A stretch of DNA of 64,000 nucleotides. Source: GCA-2701705 sp964342155. Lineage in GTDB: Bacteria; Pseudomonadota; Gammaproteobacteria; GCA-002705445; GCA-002716945. Below the pieces are notes generated by a model that had not been told where the DNA came from, made no database searches, and was given only the letters and a program-made list of their open reading frames with translations. The stretch spans positions 1-64,000 of the forward strand of contig CAYFEQ010000002.1 of NCBI GenBank assembly GCA_964342155.1, given 5' to 3'. The stretch's first letter is position 1. Each line of letters opens with the position of its first letter. The position numbers and the translations under genes were made by a program. Below are positions 35,660-45,373 of this stretch, one piece after another.

Positions 35660-36832
35660 ATGTCAAAGAGATTTCAATTTACATCTGAAAGCGTATCGCC
35701 AGGTCACCCTGATAAATTATGTGATCAGCTTTCAGATACGATTTTAGATAGCGTTCTATCATCTGATAAACATGCACGGATTGCCTGCGAAGTGCTAGTT
35801 AAAGGAAAAAAAGGAAATCCAGGTCAAGTAGTAGTTGGTGGTGAAATTTCAACATCAAAACCCTTAGATTTTGAAAATAAAATAAGAGATGTTATTACGG
35901 GAATCGGTTATAACTCTGATGAACTTGGGTTCAATGGAGAATCATGTTCAATATCAACTTTTATTAACCAACAATCAACTGATATAAAAAAAGGAGTAGA
36001 CAGGGACAATATTCAAAAACAAGGTGCCGGTGATCAAGGGTTGATGTTTGGGTATGCAACTAATGAGACTGAAGTTTTGATGCCAGCTCCAATTTATTAT
36101 GCGCACCGCTTGGTTGAAAAACAGGCAAAGATATTACAAGATAATTCTGTAGATTGGATAAGGCCTGACGCAAAAAGTCAGATTACTTTTTTGTATGAAG
36201 ATGGTAAGCCAACACTCGTAGATACAGTTGTTTTATCTACACAACATAATGAAAATATATCCGCTGAAAAAATAGGAGATTTTGTCATTAATCAAATTAT
36301 AAAAGAAGTAATACCAACTAAATATCTACATGCTAAAACAAAATATTTTGTAAATCCAACTGGCAGTTTTATCGAAGGTGGTCCCATGGGTGACTGCGGA
36401 CTAACTGGTAGAAAAATAATTGTTGATACTTACGGGGGTATGGCTAGACATGGAGGTGGAGCATTTTCTGGTAAGGATCCATCTAAAGTTGATCGTTCTG
36501 CTGCCTATATGTGTCGTTATGTAGCAAAAAATATAGTTGCTTCTGGTATTGCGGAGAAATGTGAGATACAGGTTTCTTATGCTATAGGTGTTGATAAACC
36601 CACTTCGATTGCTATAGATACATTCGGTACTGGAAAAATTGATGAAAATAAGATTGTTGATATCGTCCAGAATGTTTTTGATTTAACACCATTTGGAATC
36701 ATTGAATCTTTAGACTTATTAAACAAAAAATATTTTCCTACATCCGTGTTTGGACATTTCGGAAGAGATGGTTCTAATTTCTCATGGGAACAAGTAGATA
36801 AGGTTGATATACTCAAGGAAGAAGCATTTTAA
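35660..36832 (+). CDS. metK: S-adenosylmethionine synthase
   Basis: Makes SAM from methionine and ATP (390 residues). FTSESVSPGHPDKLCDQLSDTILD opens the protein, GAGDQGLMFGYA is near residues 120-131, and the P-loop-like GGAFSGKDPSKVDRSAAY is near 267-284. The 51-base gap after dnaG contains a TATAGT (35641-35646) as a possible -10 but no recognisable SAM riboswitch. It leads the methyl-cycle pair metK-ahcY. Confidence 0.98.
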   Translation: MSKRFQFTSESVSPGHPDKLCDQLSDTILDSVLSSDKHARIACEVLVKGKKGNPGQVVVGGEISTSKPLDFENKIRDVITGIGYNSDELGFNGESCSISTFINQQSTDIKKGVDRDNIQKQGAGDQGLMFGYATNETEVLMPAPIYYAHRLVEKQAKILQDNSVDWIRPDAKSQITFLYEDGKPTLVDTVVLSTQHNENISAEKIGDFVINQIIKEVIPTKYLHAKTKYFVNPTGSFIEGGPMGDCGLTGRKIIVDTYGGMARHGGGAFSGKDPSKVDRSAAYMCRYVAKNIVASGIAEKCEIQVSYAIGVDKPTSIAIDTFGTGKIDENKIVDIVQNVFDLTPFGIIESLDLLNKKYFPTSVFGHFGRDGSNFSWEQVDKVDILKEEAF

Positions 36833-36847
36833 TTTATAGGAAAGATA

Positions 36848-38161
36848 ATGAAATCAAAAGAAGTAAAACAAATTTTTAATGATTATAAAGTAGCAGATAT
36901 TTCACTGTCTGATTTTGGGAAAAAAGAAATAAAGATAGCTGAAACAGAAATGCCAGGTTTAATGAGCCTGCGATCAGAATTTAAAAACAAAAAACCACTT
37001 AAAGGCGCAAAGATAACTGGTTGTCTTCATATGACAATACAAACAGCCGTTCTGATTGAAACATTAATTGATTTAGGGGCCGAGATACGCTGGTCTTCAT
37101 GCAATATTTTTTCTACACAAGACCATGCTGCTGCTGCAATTGCAAGCCAAAATATACCTGTTTTCGCTTGGAAGGATGAAACAGAAAATGAATATGAATG
37201 GTGTATAAAACAAACATTAAATGGTCCTGATGGTTGGAAACCAAATATGCTATTAGATGATGGCGGTGATTTAACTGCAATAATTCATGAAAAATATAAG
37301 GAATTAGCAAAAGACATAATTGGTGTTTCTGAAGAAACTACGACTGGTGTTCATCGTTTATATGAAATGGCTAAGAATAAAACACTAATGATGCCTGCCA
37401 TGAATGTAAATGATTCTGTTACAAAATCAAAATTTGATAATTTATATGGATGTAGAGAATCATTAGTTGATGGGATAAAAAGGGCAACTGACACTATGAT
37501 TGCTGGCAAACTTGTAGTTGTTTGTGGTTATGGAGATGTTGGAAAAGGATCTGCAAACTCACTTAGAAGTCTTGGTGCAAATGTTTTAATTACCGAAATA
37601 GATCCTATTTGTGCACTTCAAGCATCAATGGAAGGGTATAAAGTTGTTGAAATCGAAGATCAGATAGAACAAGTAGATATTTTTGTTACAGCGACTGGTA
37701 ACTTTAATGTAATTAACCATGAACATATGGTCAAAATGAAAAATGGTGCCATTGTTTGTAACATTGGACATTTTGATAATGAAATTGATGTTGCTAGTTT
37801 AAAAAAATATAAATGGGAAAATATCAAACCTCAAGTTGACCAAATTATTTTTCCTGATGGTAAAAAAATTATACTTTTAGCAGAAGGGAGATTAGTTAAT
37901 CTGGGCTGTGCTACAGGACACCCTAGTTTTGTGATGTCATGTTCATTTACAAATCAAGTACTCGCTCAAATAGAGTTGTGGAAAAACTATAAAAATTATA
38001 ATAATGAGGTATATGTGCTTCCTAAGGAGTTAGATGAAAAAGTTGCATCACTTCATCTAGATAAGTTAGGCGCAAAGATCACTAAACTAACAGATGAACA
38101 AGCTAAATACATTGGCATAGGTAAAAACGGACCATTTAAAAAAGACGATTATAGATATTAA
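36848..38161 (+). CDS. ahcY: Adenosylhomocysteinase
   Basis: NAD-dependent hydrolase of S-adenosylhomocysteine to homocysteine and adenosine (437 residues). GCLHMTIQTAVLIETL, WSSCNIFSTQDHAAAAIA, the catalytic K/D pair in the NVNDSVTKSKFDN segment, the Rossmann GYGDVGKGSA and the C-terminal KDDYRY are diagnostic. It is 15 bases after metK, leaving no space for a SAH riboswitch. It recycles the by-product of the many methyltransferases encoded here. Confidence 0.98.
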   Translation: MKSKEVKQIFNDYKVADISLSDFGKKEIKIAETEMPGLMSLRSEFKNKKPLKGAKITGCLHMTIQTAVLIETLIDLGAEIRWSSCNIFSTQDHAAAAIASQNIPVFAWKDETENEYEWCIKQTLNGPDGWKPNMLLDDGGDLTAIIHEKYKELAKDIIGVSEETTTGVHRLYEMAKNKTLMMPAMNVNDSVTKSKFDNLYGCRESLVDGIKRATDTMIAGKLVVVCGYGDVGKGSANSLRSLGANVLITEIDPICALQASMEGYKVVEIEDQIEQVDIFVTATGNFNVINHEHMVKMKNGAIVCNIGHFDNEIDVASLKKYKWENIKPQVDQIIFPDGKKIILLAEGRLVNLGCATGHPSFVMSCSFTNQVLAQIELWKNYKNYNNEVYVLPKELDEKVASLHLDKLGAKITKLTDEQAKYIGIGKNGPFKKDDYRY

Positions 38162-38199
38162 AATTATTAAACTTAATACTCTATTTTTAAATCTTCAAT

Positions 38200-39564
38200 A
38201 TGTCTTCTAAAAAAAAGAACAATTCAAAAAAAATTGTTGAAAGAGATTTAAAGGTATTATGGCATCCTTGTACACAAATGAAGGACCATGAAAATATACC
38301 TTTGATACCAATTAAATCTGGTAAAGGGGTCTGGCTCAAAGATTACAATGGTAAAAAATATATTGATGCAATAAGCTCCTGGTGGGTGAATCTTTTTGGG
38401 CACTGCAACCCATATATAAATAAAAAAATTGGAACTCAACTCAAAAATTTAGAACATGTTTTGTTAGCTGGGTTCACTCATTTGCCTGCTATTAATTTAT
38501 CTGAAAAATTAATTAAACTTACTCCAAAAAAAATAACTAAATGTTTTTTCACAGATAATGGTTCGTCTTCAATAGATGCTGCTATGAAAATGAGTTTTCA
38601 TTATTGGAAAAATATAGGATATAAGAAGAAAAGAAAGTTTATTGCTTTAACTAATAGCTATCATGGAGAAACGCTTGGTTCACTATCTGTCAGCAATATA
38701 GACCTTTATAAAAAAACATATAGAGAAATTCTAAAAAATACAATTATGGTTACATCACCGGATTGTTTTTATAAAGATCAAAAAGATTCAGATAAAAAAC
38801 ATACCGCTAAAATGTTTGACGAAATGTTGAATGTGATAGAAAAGAACCATAATGATGTTTGCGCAGTTATTATTGAACCATTGGTTCAGTGTGCTGGGTA
38901 TATGAGAATGTATCATGAAATCTATCTGTCCATGCTAAGACAGGCATGCACAAAATATAAAATACATTTAATTGTAGATGAAATTGCTGTAGGTTTTGGA
39001 AGAACAGGAACCATGTTTGCTTTTGAAAAATCAAATATCACTCCTGATATTATATGTACCTCTAAAGGTATTACAGGAGGATATATGACATTATCCTCCA
39101 TCCTTACAACTGAAGAGATTTATAATGCCTTCTATGATGAATATACTAAATTAAATGCTTTTTTACATTCACATAGTTATACAGCAAACCCAATTGCATG
39201 CACTGCTGCTTGTGCGTCATTAGATTTATTTGAAAAACTTAATACCCTAAAAAACAATAAAAAACTTTCAGATTATATCTATAAAAAGATTTCACACTTA
39301 GCTGAACATCCTAATATTGCTGAAGTCCGTCAAAAAGGAATGATTACAGCCGTAGAGATGGTGAAAGATAAATTAAAAAGAACGCCATATAGCTGGAAAG
39401 AAAGAAGAGGTATAAAAGCTTATATGTATGGATTAAAAAATAATGTTTTAATTCGTCCTCTAGGTAATGTTATTTATTTCATGCCTCCTTATGTAATTAC
39501 ACCTAAAGAAATTGATAAGGTGATTGAAGTGATTGAAGGTTCTATAAATGAAGCAACCAAATAA
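38200..39564 (+). CDS. bioA: Adenosylmethionine-8-amino-7-oxononanoate aminotransferase
   Basis: PLP aminotransferase of biotin synthesis that uses SAM as amino donor (454 residues). WHPCTQMKDHENIPLIPI near the start and SSWWVNLFGHCNPYI are BioA hallmarks, and the PLP lysine lies in the CTSKGITGGYM segment near residue 287. Placement right after metK-ahcY is notable because SAM is its co-substrate. Its end overlaps rsmE by 17 bases. Confidence 0.95.
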   Translation: MSSKKKNNSKKIVERDLKVLWHPCTQMKDHENIPLIPIKSGKGVWLKDYNGKKYIDAISSWWVNLFGHCNPYINKKIGTQLKNLEHVLLAGFTHLPAINLSEKLIKLTPKKITKCFFTDNGSSSIDAAMKMSFHYWKNIGYKKKRKFIALTNSYHGETLGSLSVSNIDLYKKTYREILKNTIMVTSPDCFYKDQKDSDKKHTAKMFDEMLNVIEKNHNDVCAVIIEPLVQCAGYMRMYHEIYLSMLRQACTKYKIHLIVDEIAVGFGRTGTMFAFEKSNITPDIICTSKGITGGYMTLSSILTTEEIYNAFYDEYTKLNAFLHSHSYTANPIACTAACASLDLFEKLNTLKNNKKLSDYIYKKISHLAEHPNIAEVRQKGMITAVEMVKDKLKRTPYSWKERRGIKAYMYGLKNNVLIRPLGNVIYFMPPYVITPKEIDKVIEVIEGSINEATK

Positions 39565-40261
39565 ACAGCATAGAATATTTATAAATACATCCATTAATAT
39601 AAATCAAGAAATATGCTGCCCTCAAGAAACTATGCATCATATAAAAAAAGTCCTTAGGGTTAAAAAAAATGAAAAAATCATAATTTTTAATGGTAATGGT
39701 GAAGAATTTGAAGGTCATTTAATAAATAGAAAAGATGAAAAAATAAAAATCACAGGACTATTAAAAAAAGCTAACAAAACTGATAAAAAAATAATCTTAG
39801 CTCAGTGTATATCTAGCAATAAACATATGGATTTTGCTATCCAAAAGTCAGTTGAAATAGGAATAGATATTATAGTTCCAGTAATATCTATAAGAAGTCA
39901 GCCAGGCAATCATCTAAAGAAAAAAGAGCATTGGAAAAAAATTATAATTCATGCTATTGAACAATCACATGGGCTTTTTATACCTGAACTTTTTGAAATA
40001 ATTGATTTTAAGAAGATTATTTCTCATGAAAAATTCAAAAATTTTCATAAAATATTATTTCACCAATCAGGTAGAAGGATTATTGCTGGAGATTCAGATT
40101 CTAATCATATAATTTTTTTGATTGGCCCGGAAGGTGGGTTTGATCATACAGAAATAGAAGATGCAACAAAAGAAAATTGGAATATAATAAGTTTAGGAGA
40201 TAGAGTTCTTAGAACAGAAACAGCAGCTATAGTGGCACAAACACTATTGAAAGATTTCTAA
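39548..40261 (+). CDS. rsmE: 16S rRNA (uracil(1498)-N(3))-methyltransferase
   Basis: A 237-residue SPOUT methyltransferase. An N-terminal PUA-like domain is followed by the knot with LAQCISSNKHMDFAIQKSVEIGI, SQPGNH, FLIGPEGGFDHTEIEDA and SLGDRVLRTETAAIVA, which form the SAM site. It begins inside the end of bioA and is followed 8 bases later by gshA. rsmE-gsh-ruvX-pyrB is a conserved gammaproteobacterial string. Confidence 0.96.
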   Translation: MKQPNKQHRIFINTSININQEICCPQETMHHIKKVLRVKKNEKIIIFNGNGEEFEGHLINRKDEKIKITGLLKKANKTDKKIILAQCISSNKHMDFAIQKSVEIGIDIIVPVISIRSQPGNHLKKKEHWKKIIIHAIEQSHGLFIPELFEIIDFKKIISHEKFKNFHKILFHQSGRRIIAGDSDSNHIIFLIGPEGGFDHTEIEDATKENWNIISLGDRVLRTETAAIVAQTLLKDF

Positions 40262-40269
40262 TTATTAAA

Positions 40270-41523
40270 ATGAACAAACAAATTAAAGTAGAATATATAA
40301 AAGAGTTTATAGATGAGAGCCTGCATTCTTGTATCATAGATAATCATAATCAAATTGAAACATGGTTTAGAAGGCAATGGATTAAATACCCTCCACCATT
40401 TTACAGTTCGATAGATATCAGAAATTCTGGATTCAAAATTGCTCCAATAGATACAAACCTTTTCCCAGCTGGTTTTAATAATTTGAATAAAGATTTTGAG
40501 TTTCTTTATATTGCGGCAATACAACATATTTTGGAAAGAGTATCAGAGAACATTTCTAAAATTTTAATAATTCCAGAAAACCATACCAGAAACAAATTTT
40601 ATCTAAAAAGTTTAGATACTCTTGTAGATTTAATTAAAAAATCTGGTTATGAGGTACGTGTAGCTAGAATACAAAGCGAACAGGCTCTTGAATTAAAAAG
40701 TGAAAATATTATTAGAAAAAATGATTATTTACTTCTTGGAGATTACAACCCCGACGTTATTATTCTTAATAATGATTTATCGGATGGAGTCCCTGCTCTT
40801 CTTAATGGAATAAAACAGCCGATTTTGCCAGATAAAAATATGGGCTGGTCTAATAGATCAAAGACAATACATTTCGATTATTACAGCGATATAGTAAATA
40901 GTTTTTCAAGAATTCTTAATATCGATGGATGGCTATTAGAGCCCCAATTTAGAAATTGTGGAGAAATAGATTTTCAAACTAAGCAAGGAGAAGATTGTTT
41001 GTTATATAATGCCAATAAACTCTTCAATCTAATACAAAAAAAATATGATGAATATTCAATAAATGAAAAACCTTATATAATGATTAAAGCAGATTCTGGT
41101 ACATATGGCATGGGTATAATGAGAGTTGATAACCTAGAAATATTAAAAAACTTAAATAGAAAGCAAAGAATAAAAATGTCAAAAATCAAAGGTGGTAATA
41201 AATTAGATAGAGTTATATTACAAGAAGGAATATATTCTTATGAACACTTAAAACCCTCCGACCATGTAGCTGAGCCAGTAATATATTCATTTGGAAGTAA
41301 TCTTGTAGGAGGTTTTTACAGATTGCATAATATGAAAAATAATTCTGAGAATCTAAATGCACCAGGAATGATTTTTCACCCAATTCCTTTTGAAAATGCA
41401 TGTTTAACACCTAATACTGATGAAGCAATTTATTCTGAAACAAACAAATTTTATATTTATGGGGTTGTTGCAAGACTTGCAATATTAGCCGCAGCAAAAG
41501 AAATCTATAATCTTGGAGATTAG
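40270..41523 (+). CDS. gshA: Glutamate-cysteine ligase (proteobacterial GshA-ferrooxidans type)
   Basis: A 417-residue ligase joining glutamate and cysteine in the first step of glutathione synthesis. It is not the E. coli GshA type; the sequence IDIRNSGFKIAPIDTNLFPAGFNN near residues 50-70, AADSGTYGMGIMRV-like (here KADSGTYGMGIM) and the DHVAEPVIYSFG segment match the separate family (TIGR02049) known in Acidithiobacillus and relatives, which also sits just before gshB. The stop TAG is 1 base before the preferred gshB start. Confidence 0.9.
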   Translation: MNKQIKVEYIKEFIDESLHSCIIDNHNQIETWFRRQWIKYPPPFYSSIDIRNSGFKIAPIDTNLFPAGFNNLNKDFEFLYIAAIQHILERVSENISKILIIPENHTRNKFYLKSLDTLVDLIKKSGYEVRVARIQSEQALELKSENIIRKNDYLLLGDYNPDVIILNNDLSDGVPALLNGIKQPILPDKNMGWSNRSKTIHFDYYSDIVNSFSRILNIDGWLLEPQFRNCGEIDFQTKQGEDCLLYNANKLFNLIQKKYDEYSINEKPYIMIKADSGTYGMGIMRVDNLEILKNLNRKQRIKMSKIKGGNKLDRVILQEGIYSYEHLKPSDHVAEPVIYSFGSNLVGGFYRLHNMKNNSENLNAPGMIFHPIPFENACLTPNTDEAIYSETNKFYIYGVVARLAILAAAKEIYNLGD

Positions 41524-41524
41524 A

Positions 41525-42484
41525 TTGTTTAAATTTGGCTTTATCATGGATCCAATTGAAACAATTAATCCTGAGTGGGACAGTACATTTGCATTAATGT
41601 TGGCATTACAAAATAAAGGGTTGATAGAATATATTAAACCAAACAGTCTATGCCTTAAAGAAAAAAAAGTTTTTGCACATTCTTCTATAATTAAAGTTTC
41701 AAGAAATAAAAAAAAATATTTTGAAATATCAAAATCTAGACCTGTTAACCTAAATAAATTTGATTGTATATTATTCAGAAATAATCCACCCGTAGATGAC
41801 AACTATATTCATACAACATATTTGTTAGATCAAGTAGAAACTAATGGGACTTTGATTATCAATTCACCACAAGCTTTAAGAGATTTCAATGAAAAGATTT
41901 TGGGAGTTAATTTTATTGAAAAGGAACTTCCTATGATAATAACTAGTAACATTAATACTATTAAAAAATTTATACAGCAACACAAAAAAGTTGTAATAAA
42001 GCCATTAAATCTAATGGCAGGGAAATCTATATCCTTAATTAAAAATACTGATAAAAATATTGACAAAATAATTGGAAAGATTACTGATGAAGGGAAAAGA
42101 CTTGTCATGACGCAAAAATTTATAAAAGAAATTGTCAAGGGTGATACAAGAGTTATTATATATAATGGAATTCCTTATGAAAAAGTACTAGTCAGGTTTC
42201 CTCCAAAAAATGATTTTCGTGCAAACTTAGCATATGGTGGAAAATTTTTTATTAGGAATATGCAAAAACGCCATAAAAGTCTTCTAACAAAAATTGCAAT
42301 TTATTTAAAAGTAAACAGAATTTACCTTGCTGGTGTTGATATGATTGGTGATTATGTTACAGAAATTAATATAACTTCACCATCAGGTATACAAGAGATT
42401 GATAAAGCAACTAAGTTTGACCTGAGTAAACAAATAACAAAAGAGTTTATTCATACTTTAAAGACTTACTATAATCATGGATAA
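41525..42484 (+). CDS. gshB: Glutathione synthetase
   Basis: ATP-grasp ligase (319 residues) adding glycine to gamma-glutamylcysteine. The start region FKFGFIMDPIETINPEWDSTF aligns with the GshB N-terminus, and NSPQALRDFNEKI, KPLNLMAGKSI and INITSPSGIQEID are conserved. I chose the TTG at 41525, which has GGAG at 41515-41518 as ribosome-binding site and gives a normal N-terminus; TTG 41513 is possible. It overlaps ruvX by 8 bases. Confidence 0.92.
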   Translation: MFKFGFIMDPIETINPEWDSTFALMLALQNKGLIEYIKPNSLCLKEKKVFAHSSIIKVSRNKKKYFEISKSRPVNLNKFDCILFRNNPPVDDNYIHTTYLLDQVETNGTLIINSPQALRDFNEKILGVNFIEKELPMIITSNINTIKKFIQQHKKVVIKPLNLMAGKSISLIKNTDKNIDKIIGKITDEGKRLVMTQKFIKEIVKGDTRVIIYNGIPYEKVLVRFPPKNDFRANLAYGGKFFIRNMQKRHKSLLTKIAIYLKVNRIYLAGVDMIGDYVTEINITSPSGIQEIDKATKFDLSKQITKEFIHTLKTYYNHG

Positions 42485-42929
42485 AAAAGATTCTACAAAT
42501 GATGATATGATTCTTTTTGGTGTTGATTTTGGATTAAAAAAAATTGGTATAGCAATTGGTCAAAATGTAACAAAGAGAGCGTCACCCCTTACAATAATCT
42601 ATAATAAAAAAGATGTTATTAATTGGGATGAATTAGAAAAAATAATTAAAAAATGGTCTCCTAAAGTATTAATAGTTGGTCAACCAGTGGTTAGAAAAGA
42701 AAATAATTTTACTAAAGCTCTAGACACTTTCAATAAAGAGTTATCTAAAAGATACGGCAATAGACTGAAGATTATAAAATATTCTGAAGAATATACTACG
42801 GAAGAGAGTAAACATATATATAAAGAAATGAGGCAAAATCAGGAAAAAATAAATAAAAAATACCATTTAGATGATCTCGCTGCCTCAATAATCTTGCAAA
42901 GCTGGCTTAATGAAAATATGATAAGTTGA
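42477..42929 (+). CDS. ruvX: Holliday junction resolvase-like protein RuvX/YqgF
   Basis: A 150-residue RNase H-fold protein with FGVDFGLKKIGIAIG (first acidic residue), the VIGQP-like VGQPVV segment near residues 63-68 and a terminal LDDLAASIILQSWL with the last catalytic aspartates. Members process 16S rRNA ends and resemble Holliday junction resolvases. It overlaps gshB and is followed 4 bases later by pyrB. The yqgE and pyrR genes often seen nearby are absent. Confidence 0.9.
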   Translation: MDKKDSTNDDMILFGVDFGLKKIGIAIGQNVTKRASPLTIIYNKKDVINWDELEKIIKKWSPKVLIVGQPVVRKENNFTKALDTFNKELSKRYGNRLKIIKYSEEYTTEESKHIYKEMRQNQEKINKKYHLDDLAASIILQSWLNENMIS

Positions 42930-42933
42930 TAAT

Positions 42934-43890
42934 ATGAATTTTGATTATAAAATCCAATTTAACTCAAAAAACCAACTCAAACATCTTCTTAATGTTGAAT
43001 CACTCAAATTAGAGCATATAAATGAAATTATCAGTCTTGCAGAATACTACGAAAATGAAAAAATAAAAAAGTTCAATGACCTTAATGGTAAAACAATAGC
43101 TAATCTATTTTTTGAGCCTAGTACTAGGACGAAAACCACATTTGAGCTGGCTTCAAAAAGACTTTCAGCAGACTTTATAAATATAGATGTCGCTAATTCT
43201 TCAACAAATAAAGGTGAATCTGTTCTAGATATGATAAAAACGCTAGAAGCTATGAACTGTGACATGTTTATTGTTAGGCATTCAGTATCTGGTACATCAC
43301 ATTACGTTGCCCAAGAAGTTGATAAAAATATTGCAGTTATTAATGCAGGAGATGGTTCCCATGCTCATCCTACTCAAGCAATGCTTGATATGTATACAAT
43401 AAAAAAAAATAAAGGTGATTTTCAAAACTTAAATATTTCTATTGTTGGTGATATTTTACATTCAAGAGTTGCAAGATCTACTTTAGCAGCACTCAAAATT
43501 CTATCTGTGAAAAATATCAACATGGTTGGTCCAAAAAATTTAATGCCAGAAAATATTAATGAGTTAGATGCAAACTATATACAAAATTTAGAGGAAGGAA
43601 TAACAGATGCAGATGTTATCATCATGTTGAGATTACAAAAAGAAAGAATGCATGAGGCATTGATTTCTACTGATGAGTATTATAAAACATATGGCCTTAC
43701 TGAAAAAAAAATAAAGTCTGCCAAAAAAGATGTAATAGTGATGCACCCTGGTCCAATTAATAGAGGGATTGAGATTGACTCAAAGGTAGCAGATGGAAAA
43801 AATTCAGTAATCTTAGACCAGGTATCATCTGGAATTGCAATAAGAATGGCTATTATGTCACTAATTTTCAAAAATAGAAAATCGAATTGA
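42934..43890 (+). CDS. pyrB: Aspartate carbamoyltransferase catalytic subunit
   Basis: Pyrimidine biosynthesis enzyme (318 residues). The carbamoyl phosphate site FFEPSTRTKTTFE is near residues 60-72, with GDGSHAHPTQAMLD near 141-154, IVGDILHSRVARS and VMHPGPINRGIEI later. No pyrI regulatory subunit or inactive pyrC follows, so it may work alone or with a distant partner. The TGA stop shares one base with the yggS ATG (43888-43892). Confidence 0.97.
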   Translation: MNFDYKIQFNSKNQLKHLLNVESLKLEHINEIISLAEYYENEKIKKFNDLNGKTIANLFFEPSTRTKTTFELASKRLSADFINIDVANSSTNKGESVLDMIKTLEAMNCDMFIVRHSVSGTSHYVAQEVDKNIAVINAGDGSHAHPTQAMLDMYTIKKNKGDFQNLNISIVGDILHSRVARSTLAALKILSVKNINMVGPKNLMPENINELDANYIQNLEEGITDADVIIMLRLQKERMHEALISTDEYYKTYGLTEKKIKSAKKDVIVMHPGPINRGIEIDSKVADGKNSVILDQVSSGIAIRMAIMSLIFKNRKSN

Positions 43891-44567
43891 TGGATATAAA
43901 TTTTTCTGAAAAATTACAGAATCTTAATCAAGAAATTAAAAAACACCTAAAATGTCCTTATGAAAATTTTAAATTAATCATAGTTACAAAAACACAAGAT
44001 AATAAAGAAATTTCAGAAATTATTAAGTTAGGACATAAAGTATTTGCAGAAAACTATGTAGAGGAAGCTATAAAAAAGATAGATCATTTCAAAAAAAAAG
44101 ATTTGGAATGGCATTTTATAGGAAGAATACAATCAAATAAGGTTAAAAAGATTTGCAAGTATTTCGACTGGGTGCAAACTATCTGTTCTGAAAGACATGC
44201 AACAATTTTAGATAATGAATGTCAAAAAATGAATAAAAATATGAATATCTGTATTCAGATTAATATAGATAATGAGGAATCTAAATCAGGAATTCAGATT
44301 AATAATCTAAATAATTTTATAAAAAATATATCTAGCCTAAAAAATATAACAATTAGAGGCTTAATGGCTATTCCATCAAAAACTAATATTTTGAAGGAGA
44401 AGGAAGATTCGTATACTATACTGAGATTAGCATTTGAAAAACTTAATACTGAAATGAAAGACTTTGATACATTATCTATAGGGATGAGCAATGACTATAT
44501 ATGTGCATTACAAAATGGATCTACAATGCTAAGAATTGGTCAATATATATTTGGTGAAAGGAAATGA
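43890..44567 (+). CDS. PLP homeostasis protein YggS
   Basis: A 225-residue TIM-barrel protein of the YggS/PROSC family that binds pyridoxal phosphate and buffers its level. Seen are LIIVTKTQDNKEI (PLP lysine), GHKVFAENYVEEA, WHFIGRIQSNKVK, IQINIDNEESKSGI, GLMAIPS and LSIGMSNDY. ATG 43890 overlaps the pyrB stop as TGATG; a TTG one codon upstream is unlikely. It precedes proC, a very common pairing. Confidence 0.93.
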   Translation: MDINFSEKLQNLNQEIKKHLKCPYENFKLIIVTKTQDNKEISEIIKLGHKVFAENYVEEAIKKIDHFKKKDLEWHFIGRIQSNKVKKICKYFDWVQTICSERHATILDNECQKMNKNMNICIQINIDNEESKSGIQINNLNNFIKNISSLKNITIRGLMAIPSKTNILKEKEDSYTILRLAFEKLNTEMKDFDTLSIGMSNDYICALQNGSTMLRIGQYIFGERK

Positions 44568-45373
44568 ATAATAATATTGGCATTATAGGGGTAGGCAATA
44601 TAACACAAATACTACTAAAAAGGCTGATTGATAATAAATTTAAGGGCAAGATATTTATTCATGATATTGATAAAAATAAAAAGAAATATTCAATAGGAAA
44701 TAAAATAATATTCAAAAAAGATTTGGAAGGATTATTAAGCGATACTGATTTAGTTTTGATTGCTGTAAAACCAAAAGATTATATAAAAATTTGTGCCAAT
44801 ATAAAAAACTTTATAAATTCTAGAACTGTGGTAATGACCTTAATGGCTGGTGTTACATCTAAAAATATTTCAAAGCATCTTAAAAATCCAAAACTTCCAA
44901 TCATTAGAGTTATGACAAATATTAATGGGAAATTTGGATATGCAGTTACTTTTTTACATCATAATAAACATGTAACTAATAATAAACTTGCCAAAGTTAA
45001 AGCTTTTTGGAAAAATTTTGGTTCAGTTAATACTGCTCAATCAGAAATTGAAATGGATAAGGTGACTGCTCTACTTGGAAGTGGTCCAGCATATTTTCTT
45101 GAGTTTACTCAATCATTAATAAGAATACTTCAAAATTTTGGATTTTCTAAAGAAAAATCAAATAAATATATAAGTGAACTATTTTTTGGAACAGCCTATC
45201 TTTGTAATAATGATATTCGAACTATTGATAAAATAAAACAAACAGTTGCTTCAAAAGGTGGGACTACAGAATCAGCTCTTAAATCTTTAAAAAAAAACAA
45301 ATTTCAAAAAATACTAGAGAAGTCTATTACTGATGCATTTAAAAGAGCAAAATCTATTAGTAAGGAAAATTAA
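44564..45373 (+). CDS. proC: Pyrroline-5-carboxylate reductase
   Basis: Last enzyme of proline synthesis (269 residues). IGIIGVGNITQILLKRL is the NAD(P) site (residues 5-21), VLIAVKPKD is near 65-73 and MTLMAGVTSKNI near 91-102. The C-terminal dimer domain contains VTALLGSGPAYFLEF and the signature VASKGGTTESALKSL. It overlaps yggS by 4 bases and abuts yggT. Confidence 0.96.
   Translation: MNNNIGIIGVGNITQILLKRLIDNKFKGKIFIHDIDKNKKKYSIGNKIIFKKDLEGLLSDTDLVLIAVKPKDYIKICANIKNFINSRTVVMTLMAGVTSKNISKHLKNPKLPIIRVMTNINGKFGYAVTFLHHNKHVTNNKLAKVKAFWKNFGSVNTAQSEIEMDKVTALLGSGPAYFLEFTQSLIRILQNFGFSKEKSNKYISELFFGTAYLCNNDIRTIDKIKQTVASKGGTTESALKSLKKNKFQKILEKSITDAFKRAKSISKEN

Noticed and set aside
36833..36847. 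Possible SAH riboswitch before ahcY
   Set aside because: Only 15 bases separate metK and ahcY.
40258..40527. Minus-strand 89-residue frame inside gshA
   Set aside because: It is antisense to the conserved gshA N-terminus and shows no recognisable domain.
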